DNA of 64,000 nucleotides from Psychrobacter sp. LV10R520-6 (GTDB taxonomy: Bacteria; Pseudomonadota; Gammaproteobacteria; Pseudomonadales; Moraxellaceae), in contig NZ_LT900024.1 in assembly GCF_900182925.1 (NCBI RefSeq), positions 2,914,001 to 2,978,000 of the forward strand, given 5' to 3'. The position numbers and the translations under genes are program-made. Below the pieces are notes generated by a model. The model was given only the letters and a program-made list of their open reading frames with translations, did not search any database and was not told the DNA's origin. How positions within the stretch are numbered: the stretch's first letter is position 1; each line of letters starts with the position of its first letter. Shown here one piece after another: positions 43,479-53,563 of this stretch.

Positions 43479-44243
43479 CTACTTAAGGCGGGCAACATCG
43501 GCTTGTAGAGCTAGCGGTAATTCCATTATTGTTAAATCACTGTCAGCAAGATGGTCTGGACGAGCCACTACTAACGCCTCAAAACCCTGCTGGATATCTT
43601 GGCCGTTTGCTATCGCATTGACCACTTGAATCTTACCCAGTTTTTCACCTTCTGCTGGCACGTCGCTTGACCCTTGTACATGATGCAAAAATGCTTTGGG
43701 TGCCGATTTAAAATAAATACGGGCGATAACTTCTTGCCCTAAATAGCAGCCCTTGTCGTAATCCATACCGCCGCGTTGATGCAGACGCAACTCTTGCGGT
43801 TGAAACTCACCTTGGGTGGTGCTTGTTATCCAGTAATTACCCGTGGCGATACTACATTGCATCCACGCTTGATTATCCTCTGGCGTATTGTGGGTGTCTT
43901 TGTGGCTAAAGGTTGTCTCATCTGCCAGTACGCAAGGGTAAATCGGCGTCGGCGCGCTGGTTTCAAACTTCGAAAAGGCACCATATTTATTGAGATGCGC
44001 TTTTAAGGCGTCAGCACAATCGGCACTGATAACCACATCATAATGCTTCTCAGCTTGTTTTTTAATCCAAATACCAAACTCGATACGACCCTTTAGATTA
44101 CCGATAGCGGCTGCCTGATAACTGAGGCCCAGTTTGGTCACATCACAAGTTAACTGGCCTTGTAAGAACTTTTCGGCGTCGTCGCCTTGGATAGTCAACT
44201 GTTGAAACTGCGGCATAGGAGATGGGTTCAAAGAATCATTCAT
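43479..44243 (-). CDS. ygfZ: Folate-binding YgfZ protein
   Basis: YgfZ is a tetrahydrofolate-binding GcvT-like protein needed for repair or assembly of certain Fe-S enzymes and for MiaB-type tRNA modification. The hallmark K-G-C-Y-x-G-Q-E is present as DKGCYLGQEVIARI near residue 160, with the essential cysteine. The N-terminal LTIQGDDAEKFLQGQLTCDV is also diagnostic. The 254 residues are a little shorter than the E. coli protein (326). It is on the same strand as dadA, 126-160 bp upstream, but may be transcribed separately. Confidence 0.92.
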   Translation of the reverse strand: MNDSLNPSPMPQFQQLTIQGDDAEKFLQGQLTCDVTKLGLSYQAAAIGNLKGRIEFGIWIKKQAEKHYDVVISADCADALKAHLNKYGAFSKFETSAPTPIYPCVLADETTFSHKDTHNTPEDNQAWMQCSIATGNYWITSTTQGEFQPQELRLHQRGGMDYDKGCYLGQEVIARIYFKSAPKAFLHHVQGSSDVPAEGEKLGKIQVVNAIANGQDIQQGFEALVVARPDHLADSDLTIMELPLALQADVARLK

Positions 44244-44581
44244 AGTTTTTATCCTTATTATAAAAATTTAAGTAATCAAATTCGAGTACTGAAGTAAGTA
44301 CTGAAGAGAGCTATTAAAAAACAGTCGTTAAATATAGGGTGTTCTAAATATATTACTTAAAGACAGAAAAATTAAGTATAGAAGTAGATAAGTTTAAAGA
44401 GAATACCACAAAAAACAGCCACATAAAAAACGGCAGGCTTAGAGTATAAGTTGGGCAAAGAGTAGCGTTTTCAAGCGAACCGATTGGTTAAAGATAGCGT
44501 CTTGCGGTACAATGTTGATTTAGTTTACTTTAAAATAATTGCTTTAAAACCGCCCCTGTTTTTACGGCTAACGAGGATATT
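44244..44581. other. Intergenic between divergent ygfZ and yjdM
   Basis: AT-rich region that must contain two divergent promoters. No gene or strong hairpin is visible. Confidence 0.4.
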
Positions 44582-44938
44582 ATGAGCTTACCCACTTGCC
44601 CCGCATGTGATGAAAATTATACTTACGAAGATGGTGCGTTATTGGTATGTCCGATGTGCGCCCATGAATGGACAGCGGCTGAAACTGATACGGCAGAAGA
44701 GGGCGCTGAACAAGATAGCGTTATCCGTGATGCGGTCGGCAATGAGCTGCAAGATGGCGATGCGGTTACTGTGATTAAAGACCTAAAAGTGAAAGGCTCA
44801 TCAACCATTATTAAAGTGGGTACCAAGGCAAAAAGTATCCGTCTATTGCCTGATGCATCCGATGGTCACGATATTGACTGTAAACTTGAAGGATTTGGCC
44901 CCATGAAGTTGAAGTCCTCAGTGGTTAAAAAGGCTTAA
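44582..44938 (+). CDS. yjdM: Zinc-ribbon/PhnA-domain protein YjdM
   Basis: This 118-residue cytosolic protein has an N-terminal zinc ribbon [21 protein letters not shown], broken here as CPAC (residues 6-9) and CPMC (23-26). The PhnA/YjdM domain follows with [33 protein letters not shown] and the [15 protein letters not shown] end. The historical name alkylphosphonate utilisation operon protein is misleading, as no phosphonate genes are nearby and the function is unknown. GAGGA eight bases before the ATG supports the start. Confidence 0.92.
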   Translation: MSLPTCPACDENYTYEDGALLVCPMCAHEWTAAETDTAEEGAEQDSVIRDAVGNELQDGDAVTVIKDLKVKGSSTIIKVGTKAKSIRLLPDASDGHDIDCKLEGFGPMKLKSSVVKKA

Positions 44939-44939
44939 T

Positions 44940-45030
44940 TGACCAAAATATTTCAAATAACGCCTTAAACACTCAGCGACAGTTTCGCTAAGTGGTATTA
45001 AGAAGCGTTAAGCGTTGACTAAATGCTTGT
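44940..45030. repeat. Possible relic of the 53/55-kb inverted-repeat element
   Basis: Nineteen bases (44983-45001, TTTCGCTAAGTGGTATTAA) are identical to 55150-55168 inside one of the short inverted-repeat elements. CAGATAAC nearby also matches its right end. The terminal repeats are not intact here. Confidence 0.45.
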
Positions 45031-45040
45031 CAGATAACGG

Positions 45041-45427
45041 TCAGTCAATAATTTTACCGAATTTGCCCAGCCGTGAAGTAATTGAGCCTTTGGTACGTTG
45101 ATGATATTCGACAAGTGTGACAATAGAATCGCCGTTATCAAAAGCATCTATAAGCTGCTGGTCTTCTTCGCTATTCCATGGCTTACCAGCATTGACAGGA
45201 AGATTGGACTTACGGATATCGGCTTTAATTTTACTTTCAAGCGCAGGAATGGCAGCTTGCAGGGCGCGTTGGATATCATCGTTCAGGCATAAGCTATTAC
45301 TGGGTAATGGCTCATCAGATAGAGGATTGATGCCATCAATAAGTGCTTGAATAATATTTATTGCTTCTTGATGATTCATAAGCTTTGGAGTGGGCGTTTC
45401 TATAGAACTATTAGGTGCACTATTCAT
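45041..45427 (-). CDS. Hypothetical protein with C-terminal SANT/Myb-like helix-turn-helix
   Basis: This 128-residue protein has a polar start, a helical middle (INIIQALIDGINPLSDEPL), and a C-terminal segment GKPWNSEEDQQLIDAFDNGD plus KGSITSRLGKFGKI. The latter resembles the small Myb/SANT-like repeat found at the end of several bacterial helicases and in stand-alone proteins: W-x-x-E-E-D-x-x-L-x-x-x-F ... R-x-x-x-A/S-I-x-x-R-L. Nucleic-acid binding is a plausible inference; no function is known. An alternative start is the internal MNHQEA at residue 17. Confidence 0.7.
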   Translation of the reverse strand: MNSAPNSSIETPTPKLMNHQEAINIIQALIDGINPLSDEPLPSNSLCLNDDIQRALQAAIPALESKIKADIRKSNLPVNAGKPWNSEEDQQLIDAFDNGDSIVTLVEYHQRTKGSITSRLGKFGKIID

Positions 45428-45791
45428 AATTTATTACTTCCATATCCGACAAAAGTTTATGGTCCGGCTTCACTATACTATAAACGCATTATTAAAAGGC
45501 ACATCATTGTAGGTGCATTATTATAAATACATTATCGTAGCTACATTGCTTTAGCGAAAGTAAGTGTGTGGTGAGCTGGACTTATCTTCTGATAAAAATT
45601 GCTTTTAATAATGGCGACTATCTGAGATAGAGGTGTAGCTTTTCGTTATAAGCAATCGCATGGTATTGTGTTTTTTGCTGAGCAGCACTCAAGGCTGTCA
45701 AAGTAACATTTAAAAGAATTAATCTCTAAAAGAAGAAGTAGCTACAGTGAATTATTAAGATTAAATCCCAATAAAATAATAGAGAATACTT
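45428..45791. other. Intergenic upstream of hemL
   Basis: AT-rich leader and promoter region of hemL. No additional gene or obvious RNA element is visible. Confidence 0.4.
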
Positions 45792-47093
45792 ATGAGTACT
45801 AAAAACGAACAACTTTTCGCCCAAGCCCGCAAACATATTCCCGGTGGCGTGAACTCGCCAGTGCGTGCCTTTGCTGGAGTAGGCGGTACACCCGTATTTA
45901 TGCACCGCGCTAACGGTAGCAAGATTTATGACACTGAAGACAATGCCTATATTGATTATATTGGCTCATGGGGCCCAATGATTTTAGGTCATGCGCACCC
46001 AAAAGTTATCGATGCGGTTAAAAAAGCCGCCGATGATGGACTTAGCTTTGGGACGCCAACACCGTTTGAGACTACGGTTGCCGATAAAATCTGCGACATC
46101 GTTCCTAGTGTTGAGATGATACGCATGACCAGTTCGGGCACGGAGGCGACTATGAGTGCGATTCGTCTGGCGCGCGGGTTTACTGAGCGTGACAATATCG
46201 TCAAATTCGAAGGCTGTTATCATGGTCATTCAGACAGCTTGCTAGTAAAAGCCGGCTCAGGAATGCTTGATATTGGCGAGCCGACTTCGAAAGGCGTGCC
46301 CGCTGATTTTGCTAAGCACACTATCACTTTGCCATATAACGACCCGCAAGCGATTAAAGACTGTTTTGAGAAATGGAGTGACACGATTGCTTGCGTCATC
46401 GTTGAGCCTATCGCGGGCAACATGAATATGGTGATTCCTGATCAAGCGTTTCATGATACCTTGCGCGAACAATGCACCGCGCACGGCGCAGTACTCGTCT
46501 TTGATGAAGTAATGACTGGCTTTCGAGTGGGACTTGGCGGCGCTCAAGCCTATTTCGGTGTTGAGCCTGACTTAACTTGTTTTGGCAAAATTATCGGCGC
46601 AGGTCTACCGGTAGGTGCCTTTGGCGGTAAGCGTGAGATTATGTCTTGCATCGCGCCACTCGGCGGCGTTTATCAAGCGGGCACCTTATCTGGCAATCCG
46701 CTGGCAATGCGTGCAGGTATTGCTATGTTTGAAGACCTAACAGTAGAGGGTTTTTATGATAATTTATCCGCTAAGGTGGACTATTTAATCGAGGGTATTC
46801 AAGCTGCCGCTGATAAACACGGCATTCATTTGCGCACCAATAAGCTTGGTGGTATGTTTGGCATGTTCTTTGTCAAAGACAGTAACACTGCCACTCCACT
46901 TAATTTTGATGATGTGACCGAATGTAATATGGACGCTTTTAACACTTTCTTCCATGGCATGCTAGATCGTGGTATTTATTTGGCACCATCCGCTTATGAA
47001 GCGGGCTTTATGTCCATTAAGCATAGCGATGAAGATTTGGATATTTCTATTAAAGCAGCTGATGAAATATTTGCAGAAATGGCAAAAGTATAA
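45792..47093 (+). CDS. hemL: Glutamate-1-semialdehyde 2,1-aminomutase
   Basis: HemL converts glutamate-1-semialdehyde to 5-aminolevulinate, the C5 route to heme. The 433-residue PLP enzyme has [20 protein letters not shown] at its N-terminus, [18 protein letters not shown], the [13 protein letters not shown] loop and [10 protein letters not shown]. The PLP lysine lies in [16 protein letters not shown] near residue 266, and [13 protein letters not shown] follows. Length and motifs are standard. It is monocistronic with a terminator 45 bp downstream. Confidence 0.97.
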   Translation: MSTKNEQLFAQARKHIPGGVNSPVRAFAGVGGTPVFMHRANGSKIYDTEDNAYIDYIGSWGPMILGHAHPKVIDAVKKAADDGLSFGTPTPFETTVADKICDIVPSVEMIRMTSSGTEATMSAIRLARGFTERDNIVKFEGCYHGHSDSLLVKAGSGMLDIGEPTSKGVPADFAKHTITLPYNDPQAIKDCFEKWSDTIACVIVEPIAGNMNMVIPDQAFHDTLREQCTAHGAVLVFDEVMTGFRVGLGGAQAYFGVEPDLTCFGKIIGAGLPVGAFGGKREIMSCIAPLGGVYQAGTLSGNPLAMRAGIAMFEDLTVEGFYDNLSAKVDYLIEGIQAAADKHGIHLRTNKLGGMFGMFFVKDSNTATPLNFDDVTECNMDAFNTFFHGMLDRGIYLAPSAYEAGFMSIKHSDEDLDISIKAADEIFAEMAKV

Positions 47094-47140
47094 TTTAATA
47101 GTTTTATGCAATAGCTCTAAGTTCTAAATCTTAAAATGAC

Positions 47141-47172
47141 AACCAGCACGGATCACTGTGCTGGTTTTTTTG
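47141..47172 (+). terminator. Terminator of hemL
   Basis: AACCAGCAC and GTGCTGGTTTTTTT pair with a short GGATCACT loop directly after hemL. Confidence 0.9.
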
Positions 47173-47342
47173 TGGTTAAATTTTGTTGATGTGAAAGGTT
47201 ATGCTCAAAATAGGGTTAATTGCTTTAGTGAATGAAAATAGCCAAAAAATTGGGACGGACAGCTGTTTAGGAGCTTGCAAAATAGCCATTAAACCATGCT
47301 ATGCTGAGGCCAACCAAAATTACTTAGCAAGGACGCTATCTT

Positions 47343-47489
47343 ATGAACACTACGTCTGACAATAGCTCTTCTAATGCAAAAAACCCACCACAAAACCCAC
47401 CCCCTTGGCTGGCTGCTTATGAGAAGTATGGGCTTGAGAATGACTTGGATATGTTAGACGGCAACGAAGTCCTTGCTGTTAATGACTAA
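47343..47489 (+). CDS. Small protein of 48 residues, unknown function
   Basis: The frame reads MNTTSDNSSSNAKNPPQNPP, PWLAAYEKYGLENDLDMLDG, NEVLAVND and stops. AAGGA lies 9 bases before the ATG. The Ser/Asn/Pro-rich beginning and the conserved-looking PWLAAYEKYGL block look like a real small protein rather than chance. It lies alone between the hemL terminator and ppx. I do not recognise a family. Confidence 0.55.
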   Translation: MNTTSDNSSSNAKNPPQNPPPWLAAYEKYGLENDLDMLDGNEVLAVND

Positions 47490-47838
47490 TTATTATTTAT
47501 AGTGTTATTTATAGTGTTATTTAATACGTACCCATAATACGCACCTACAAATAACAGATAAGTGATTGTTATTTATTAGAATATTACTCATGTAAAATGT
47601 AGCAGACGCTATTGGTGAATACAAGCGCTAACAGAGCACTCAACGTTCGCTTTCTACTCCCCTGCTAGTTATTTTCGGAAGGCGCCTTAGTAAGAGTTTT
47701 GTCGTGCTTGCCAGTGTTTGGCATAAATGCTTTAATGACCAAACTTGCCTATGATGCGTCAGAATGGCGTAAATTGATAGTCGTACTACCTACATAGAGC
47801 ACCACCTTTTATATGGTTAGACAATCCATCTAGCCCAC
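47490..47838. other. Intergenic upstream of ppx
   Basis: No gene, RNA or strong hairpin is apparent. It contains a short exact direct repeat (TATAGTGTTATTTA) just after the small ORF. Confidence 0.45.
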
Positions 47839-49383
47839 ATGGTAACTACTTTTCCTATGCTCAATAATTACCTTAAAAAACCGCCAATCGCCGATGACGA
47901 ACTGCTGGCAGCCATTGATATTGGTTCTAACAGCTTTCATCTGGCTATTGCTCGCCTTGACCACGGTGAAGTAAGAAAAGTAGCTTCCATGTCCGAAAAA
48001 GTACAGTTAGCAGCAGGATTGGATGAAAATAATATTTTAGATGCCGCTGCTGAGCGCCGGGGTCTTGAGTGTCTGAGTCGTTTTGTTGCTCGCCTTGATT
48101 CAGTGCCGCCTGAACGTATTCGTATTGTTGCAACCAACGCGCTGCGCCAAGCTAAGAACGCTAACGACTTTATTAAACGTGCCAATGAGATTTTGCCCAA
48201 ACCTATCGAAATCATCGCTGGACGCGAAGAAGCGCGATTGATTTATTTGGGTGTCTCCCATACCAATGCCAGTAGTGATAAGCGTTTGGTCATTGATATT
48301 GGTGGCGGCTCAACAGAATTTATTATTGGTAAAGGGTTTGATCCGCTATTGACCGAAAGCTTACAGATGGGCTGTGTTGCCTTCACTAAAAAGTTCTTTG
48401 CGGATGGTCAAATTACTGACAAAGCTTTTAATGATGCTATTGCGGCGGCCCGTAAAGAAATATTAGCTATTAATGGTCGCTACCAAAAGACCGGCTGGAA
48501 TAGCGTGGTCGGCTCTAGTGGTACGATTAAAGCGGTACGGAACGCCCTAGTCTCAAAAGGCTGGTCCGATGATCAAGAGCGCGTGACTTATCAAGGGGTC
48601 AAAAAACTAGAAAAGTTATTAATTAAAATTGGTAATGTCGATGACATTGAGCTAACTGGTGTTAAAGAGCATCGCAAGGCCGTATTTCCAGCAGGGGTGG
48701 CCGTACTGCGCGCCGCTATGAAGGTACTTGGTGTGGAAACTATTACTTACTCTGATGGGGCGCTACGCGAAGGCGTCATGTATGACATGCTTGGGCGCTT
48801 TGCTAGTGAAGATGTACGTGACCGCAGTGTGTTGGCGCTAATTAAACGCTATTCTGTGGACAAAAAACAAGCCAGACAAGTGGTCAGAACTAGCCGTCAT
48901 TTACTCAAGCAAGTCCAAAATGACTTACAGTTGACTGGCGATGATGCAGATGTATTGAGACGTGCTGCTTATTTGCATGAGATTGGACTTGCGATCAGTC
49001 ACAGCAACTATCATCACCACAGTGCTTATCTACTTGAAAACCCAGATATTCCTGGTTTTTCACAAGTGGATCAAAAGCGTATGGCCCAATTGATGCTGAG
49101 CCATAGGCGCAAGCTAAAAGGCGATATGCTTGAGAAAACTTGTATCCTTGGTGGTAATCAACTGGTTTATTTGTGCTTGCTACTAAGACTTGCGGTCTTA
49201 GCTCATCATAGCCGTAGTGAATATGACCTGCCTCAGATGCAGCTGGTTGTCACAGACACCAATTTCTGGCAAATTACCGTTAGTACTGACGACAAGCATT
49301 ATGCATTTTTATATTCCGATCTTTGCGATGAGATTGAACAGTTTGCCAAGTGGGGTGTTAAGCTGAGCGTCATTGAAGCCTAA
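47839..49383 (+). CDS. ppx: Exopolyphosphatase (Ppx/GppA family)
   Basis: Ppx releases phosphate from the ends of polyphosphate; the family also includes pppGpp phosphohydrolase GppA. The 514-residue protein has the ASKHA nucleotide fold with AAIDIGSNSFHLAIARL near residue 22, the second glycine loop VIDIGGGSTEFIIG near residue 155, and GSSGTIKAVRNAL. The C-terminal HD-like helical domain contains YLHEIGLAISHSNYHHHSAY. Length fits Ppx. No good ribosome binding site precedes the ATG at 47839 or the one at 47857, so the start is uncertain by six codons. Confidence 0.9.
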   Translation: MVTTFPMLNNYLKKPPIADDELLAAIDIGSNSFHLAIARLDHGEVRKVASMSEKVQLAAGLDENNILDAAAERRGLECLSRFVARLDSVPPERIRIVATNALRQAKNANDFIKRANEILPKPIEIIAGREEARLIYLGVSHTNASSDKRLVIDIGGGSTEFIIGKGFDPLLTESLQMGCVAFTKKFFADGQITDKAFNDAIAAARKEILAINGRYQKTGWNSVVGSSGTIKAVRNALVSKGWSDDQERVTYQGVKKLEKLLIKIGNVDDIELTGVKEHRKAVFPAGVAVLRAAMKVLGVETITYSDGALREGVMYDMLGRFASEDVRDRSVLALIKRYSVDKKQARQVVRTSRHLLKQVQNDLQLTGDDADVLRRAAYLHEIGLAISHSNYHHHSAYLLENPDIPGFSQVDQKRMAQLMLSHRRKLKGDMLEKTCILGGNQLVYLCLLLRLAVLAHHSRSEYDLPQMQLVVTDTNFWQITVSTDDKHYAFLYSDLCDEIEQFAKWGVKLSVIEA

Positions 49384-49667
49384 GGTTATTAAAAAGTTAG
49401 GGTCTCAATAGCGCTATTGGTTGGTATTTTAATCAATATTTAGTTAAAAACTAACATTACAAAAGCGGTATGGTCAGTAATGCCATGGCATATTAACTGT
49501 GCTACTATAGCTTTTATTGAGTTTACAACTGTACTTTCATGATGCTTAAACGGGCAGCACAGTTGCTTACGATATTAACATTACGTTATGACCCTACTTT
49601 TCAGCTATACATGTAAATGTAACCACACTATATAATTATATCCGATAACAATAAAAAGGAAACGTCT

Positions 49668-50471
49668 ATGAGCACCGTCTGGGATAGCGTTCAGCTTGCA
49701 CGGCATGCCAAACGTCCATTATTTATGGACTATGTTAATCAGCTATTTACTGAGTTTGATGAGTTGCATGGCGACCGGGCTTTTGCTGATGATAAAGCGA
49801 TTATTGGTGGTCTGGCACGCATAGATGGCATGCCAGTAGTGGTGGTCGGACAACATCGTGGCCGTAGTACTCGCGAGCGTATCGCCCATAACTTTGGCAT
49901 GGCAAACCCTGAAGGCTACCGTAAGGTTATTCGCTTGGTAAAAATGGCTGAGCGCTTTAATATTCCGGTCATGACCTTTGTCGATACTCAAGGTGCTTAT
50001 CCTGGTATCGGTGCTGAAGAGCGTGGACAGGCACAAGCAATTGCCGAAAGTATCGCAGTATTCTCAAGCCTTAAAGTACCCATTATTGTTACCATCATTG
50101 GTGAAGGTGGCTCAGGCGGCGCACTTGCTATCGGGGTTGGTGATAAAGTTAATATGCTGCAAAATAGCATTTATTCGGTCATCTCTCCTGAAGGCTGTGC
50201 GTCTATCTTATGGAAAACAGCCGAAAAAGCACAAGATGCCAGTGAAGCCTTAAAATTAAATGCCATTAATCTCTATCAAATGGGCTTGATTGACGCGATC
50301 ATCGACGAAGGAGAGGGCGCCCATATCCATCCACAGCCAGTAATGAATTCACTTAAAGCGCTTTTAATTGAACAATTAGATGAGCTCCAAGGCATGGATG
50401 CATACGACCGTTGTGAACAACGTTATGAGAAGCTCAAGTCCTTTGACTCAGAAGTAATGTTGCCTTCCTAA
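49668..50471 (+). CDS. accA: Acetyl-CoA carboxylase carboxyltransferase subunit alpha, N-terminally short form
   Basis: AccA with AccD transfers the carboxyl group from biotin carboxyl carrier protein to acetyl-CoA, giving malonyl-CoA. The 267-residue protein contains [73 protein letters not shown] and [14 protein letters not shown]. It lacks about 50 residues at the N-terminus compared with E. coli AccA (319). Because AAAAGGA lies 7 bases before the ATG, this is the genuine start. From memory the short form is typical of Moraxellaceae. accD is not in this window. Confidence 0.95.
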   Translation: MSTVWDSVQLARHAKRPLFMDYVNQLFTEFDELHGDRAFADDKAIIGGLARIDGMPVVVVGQHRGRSTRERIAHNFGMANPEGYRKVIRLVKMAERFNIPVMTFVDTQGAYPGIGAEERGQAQAIAESIAVFSSLKVPIIVTIIGEGGSGGALAIGVGDKVNMLQNSIYSVISPEGCASILWKTAEKAQDASEALKLNAINLYQMGLIDAIIDEGEGAHIHPQPVMNSLKALLIEQLDELQGMDAYDRCEQRYEKLKSFDSEVMLPS

Positions 50472-50541
50472 TGACTGAACACTAAGCTTATTTAATATTG
50501 AGCTTATCTAATATTAGATACTTAGATTAATGCTAAGATAA

Positions 50542-50571
50542 TAACGTGTCATTTTATGGCACGTTTTTTTG
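50542..50571 (+). terminator. Terminator of accA
   Basis: AACGTG and CACGTTTTTTT pair around an 11-base loop shortly after accA. tilS begins 30 bp later. Confidence 0.75.
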
Positions 50572-50600
50572 TATATAAAATTAAATAGATAAGATTGATT

Positions 50601-52280
50601 ATGACCAGCAGCGCAATCCTTCCACATCCTATTGAGCCATTATCTGAGTCGCCGATAGATGAAACTCTAGCAACGGCATTATTGAACAGCGTGGCTGAAT
50701 CTTATGACCAGCTACACGGTCGCCGTATTTGGCTGGCATGTAGTGGTGGCCGTGATTCACTGGCATTAGCAGCGCTGTGTTTACAGCTATATCAGCAAGG
50801 TAAGCTGCCATTTTTGCCGCAGTTATTACATGTCGATCATGGCTTACAATCTGATAGCAGTAATTGGGCAATGCACGTTGCCAAATGGGCGCATACTCAG
50901 AAAATGCCTTGTCAGATTTTACACGCTCAGGTAAAAGGTAATGACGAGCAAGCAGCGCGGCAAGCACGTTATCAAGTCATGCTGTCCCATATCAATCAAG
51001 ATGATGTTTTATTATTAGCCCATCATGCCGACGACCAAGCTGAGACTGTACTGATGCGCTTGATTCAAGGCGCAGGAGTAAACGGCTTGTCAGGTATGCA
51101 GCCGTGGCGAGTACAAACGCAAGGCGCACGCCGTAATATCTTATGGCGACCGTGGTTATCGATACGCCGTTCGAATATTAGTACCTATGCGAAGCAGCTA
51201 AAGCTACCCTATATTGACGATCCGACTAATGACAACGGTGATAACGTACGTAGCGGCATGCGCCGTGAAATCATGCCAGCATTAGCAGCTTATAATGCTA
51301 ATGTGATTGATAATATTGCCCGTAGCGCGCAGCTGCTTACCGATGCTCAAGCAACCGTCAGCGCGCAAGCTGCTCAAGATTTGCAACAGACTGCTATTAC
51401 AATATTACAATTGCCACCCGCGCAACGGGTGCTTAGCATTCCTGATTTGCACCTCCTACCACTCTACCGCCAGCGGCAATTGCTCCATTATTGGTTAGGG
51501 CAAGACGAGCCGCTACCGCCCTCTAAACAATTGATAGATGATGCGCTAAGCCTAACTCAGCGTAGCGATAATGACCATCAGACCCAATTAGATTGGCAAG
51601 GTCGCAAGCAACAGTACACCATTTGGCGTTATCGTGAGCAACTCTATCGTCTCAGCACTACCTGGCTGAAATGGCTTACTATACCGATTGCTGAACAAAG
51701 GCAAACATTAGCTACTGCTAGTTTTTATGAAATCGATTTTTCTAAAACTGGATTGTCTAAAGTCAGTTCCTCTAAAAGCAATTCGCCTCAAAAAATCCTA
51801 ACGACAATCACCTTACGTACAAGTGAAAGTTTCATTTGGCAGTTACCGTTAACCTTCAATGGAATAGGGCAATTACTAAGTCGTTTAAACGGTTCATTGG
51901 TTAATGATAATTCATTAATAAATATAGCGAACTTGATAAGCAGCCAGGATGAGGTTGTGTTAAAGATCGAACCGTTAGGTCGTCAGCAGCGAGTACAAAC
52001 CGCGCTTGCTACGCGACCACAAGCAGGCAAAAAACTATACCAAACGTTGAGCATTCCCTTGTGGCTACGTGATAGCTTGGTGGTTGTTAGTCTTGTTTCC
52101 ACTAATGCAGAGGATGCTCAGTCAATTGAGTCGCCAATTGATCTACCAATATTGTTACTATCACCATTCGACAGCTGGGTGTTAGGGTTGGATAAAACAG
52201 CAGTAAATATGATAAATGATGATATCGATAAGGTTGTCAGTAGCCTTTTAAGCCTCAAAGACTCTATTAAACACCTCTAA
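50601..52280 (+). CDS. tilS: tRNA(Ile)-lysidine synthetase
   Basis: TilS attaches lysine to C34 of tRNA-Ile(CAU), changing its codon specificity to AUA. The PP-loop ATPase motif is ACSGGRDSLALAALCL near residue 46. LLHVDHGLQSDSSNWA, LLAHHADDQAETVLMRLIQG and WRPWLSIRRSNI follow, then PYIDDPTNDN. The middle and C-terminal substrate-binding domains are much less conserved and contain polar low-complexity runs (SKTGLSKVSSSKSNSPQ). The 559 residues exceed the 432 of E. coli. The frame opens at a TTG two codons upstream; ATG at 50601 is preferred. Confidence 0.93.
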   Translation: MTSSAILPHPIEPLSESPIDETLATALLNSVAESYDQLHGRRIWLACSGGRDSLALAALCLQLYQQGKLPFLPQLLHVDHGLQSDSSNWAMHVAKWAHTQKMPCQILHAQVKGNDEQAARQARYQVMLSHINQDDVLLLAHHADDQAETVLMRLIQGAGVNGLSGMQPWRVQTQGARRNILWRPWLSIRRSNISTYAKQLKLPYIDDPTNDNGDNVRSGMRREIMPALAAYNANVIDNIARSAQLLTDAQATVSAQAAQDLQQTAITILQLPPAQRVLSIPDLHLLPLYRQRQLLHYWLGQDEPLPPSKQLIDDALSLTQRSDNDHQTQLDWQGRKQQYTIWRYREQLYRLSTTWLKWLTIPIAEQRQTLATASFYEIDFSKTGLSKVSSSKSNSPQKILTTITLRTSESFIWQLPLTFNGIGQLLSRLNGSLVNDNSLINIANLISSQDEVVLKIEPLGRQQRVQTALATRPQAGKKLYQTLSIPLWLRDSLVVVSLVSTNAEDAQSIESPIDLPILLLSPFDSWVLGLDKTAVNMINDDIDKVVSSLLSLKDSIKHL

Positions 52281-52484
52281 AGATTTAAAACACCCCTTTT
52301 GACTCAGTGTTTAACTCAACCATCTAGCAGAGTTAAATGTTATTGTTGTCGTCACTAATTTATCAAACGGTCGCAGTGGCAGTATGGTAAACTAAATGTC
52401 ACTTTAAATGCCGTTATATCACTTTGAAGACTTTCGAAAGTTACCGCAAAGTTGCCAATACGGGACTGTTATTAGGAGATTGAA

Positions 52485-53318
52485 ATGTCAGTATTAGATA
52501 ATAAGAAAATTACTTTTATCGGTGGCGGGAACATGGCGCAGGCCCTGATTAGCGGGCTTGTTAGCTGTGGTGTTAAGCCTGAACTAATTACGGTAGCCGA
52601 TCCTAGCGAGGAGGTGCGTAAGCAGTCAACGGCGCTTAAACTGAATACCGTTGACCCTGTCTCCGATCCAAAAGCAGCGGTTATCAATGCTGACGTTATT
52701 GTGCTTGCAGTGAAGCCGCAAGTGATGAAAGCCGTGGTTAGTGCGTTTGCTGATGTCTTGGATGATCAGTTGGTAATTTCAGTAGCAGCAGGCTTATCAA
52801 CCGATATTTTATCTAGTATGCTTGGCGGTTATCGCAATATCGTACGCGCTATGCCTAACACCCCAGCTATGATTCAAATGGGTGCCACAGGTCTATACGG
52901 TACTGATGATACTACTGAGAAACAAAAGCAGTTGGCAACAGCAGTAATGGAAGCTTCAGGTCTGGTCATGTGGGTAGATGATGAAGAGCATATGCATGCG
53001 GTGACGGCTGTTTCCGGTTCAGCACCGGCCTATGTCTTTTACTTTATCGAGTCAATGATAGATGGTGCGGTTGCCTTAGGGTTGGACAAAGAACAAGCCT
53101 CAGCGCTCGCTATGCAAACAGTCTTAGGCGCAGCAAAAATGGCCATGGGCAGTGATGATACGCCAGCTGAACTACGTCGCAAAGTCACGTCACCGAATGG
53201 TACCACTCAAGCGGCGATTGAATCAATGCAAGACAATGAGATCGGTCGCCAAATCGCTGAGGCAATGAAAGCCTGCTCTGACCGTAGCCAAGCACTTAGC
53301 GAAGAGATGAAAGATTAA
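52485..53318 (+). CDS. proC: Pyrroline-5-carboxylate reductase
   Basis: ProC performs the last step of proline synthesis, NAD(P)H-dependent reduction of pyrroline-5-carboxylate. The protein of 277 residues has the Rossmann start ITFIGGGNMAQALISGL, VLAVKPQVMKAV, RAMPNTPAMIQMG and the C-terminal signature VTSPNGTTQAAIESM. The ATG has AGGAG seven bases upstream. The gene is followed at once by a short inverted-repeat element. Confidence 0.96.
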   Translation: MSVLDNKKITFIGGGNMAQALISGLVSCGVKPELITVADPSEEVRKQSTALKLNTVDPVSDPKAAVINADVIVLAVKPQVMKAVVSAFADVLDDQLVISVAAGLSTDILSSMLGGYRNIVRAMPNTPAMIQMGATGLYGTDDTTEKQKQLATAVMEASGLVMWVDDEEHMHAVTAVSGSAPAYVFYFIESMIDGAVALGLDKEQASALAMQTVLGAAKMAMGSDDTPAELRRKVTSPNGTTQAAIESMQDNEIGRQIAEAMKACSDRSQALSEEMKD

Positions 53319-53325
53319 TTAACTT

Positions 53326-53498
53326 TAGGGCGTGTCATCATTTAACACAATTAACATCTAATGGGCTAAAAATGGCTATATTTCCGCCACTCTTTGAAAA
53401 TTTATAGACAATATATTCATATTCTCTGCAAAATTTACTTTGATTGACGAAAATCTATCTCACTTTTATCCTCATTACTTAATTGATAACACGCCCTA
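53326..53498. mobile_element. Short inverted-repeat element (MITE-like), copy 1
   Basis: TAGGGCGTGTCATCATTTAA at the left and TTAATTGATAACACGCCCTA at the right are imperfect inverted repeats bounding 173 bp of AT-rich, non-coding DNA. The outermost TA on both sides could be a TA target duplication, as made by IS630/Tc1-type transposases. A related copy lies at 55095-55265. Confidence 0.7.
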
Positions 53499-53563
53499 GC
53501 TAGCTGTAGTAATAAGAATTTAATAATGGCCTCTGTTAATACGGGTATATTGAGTAGCGCTTC

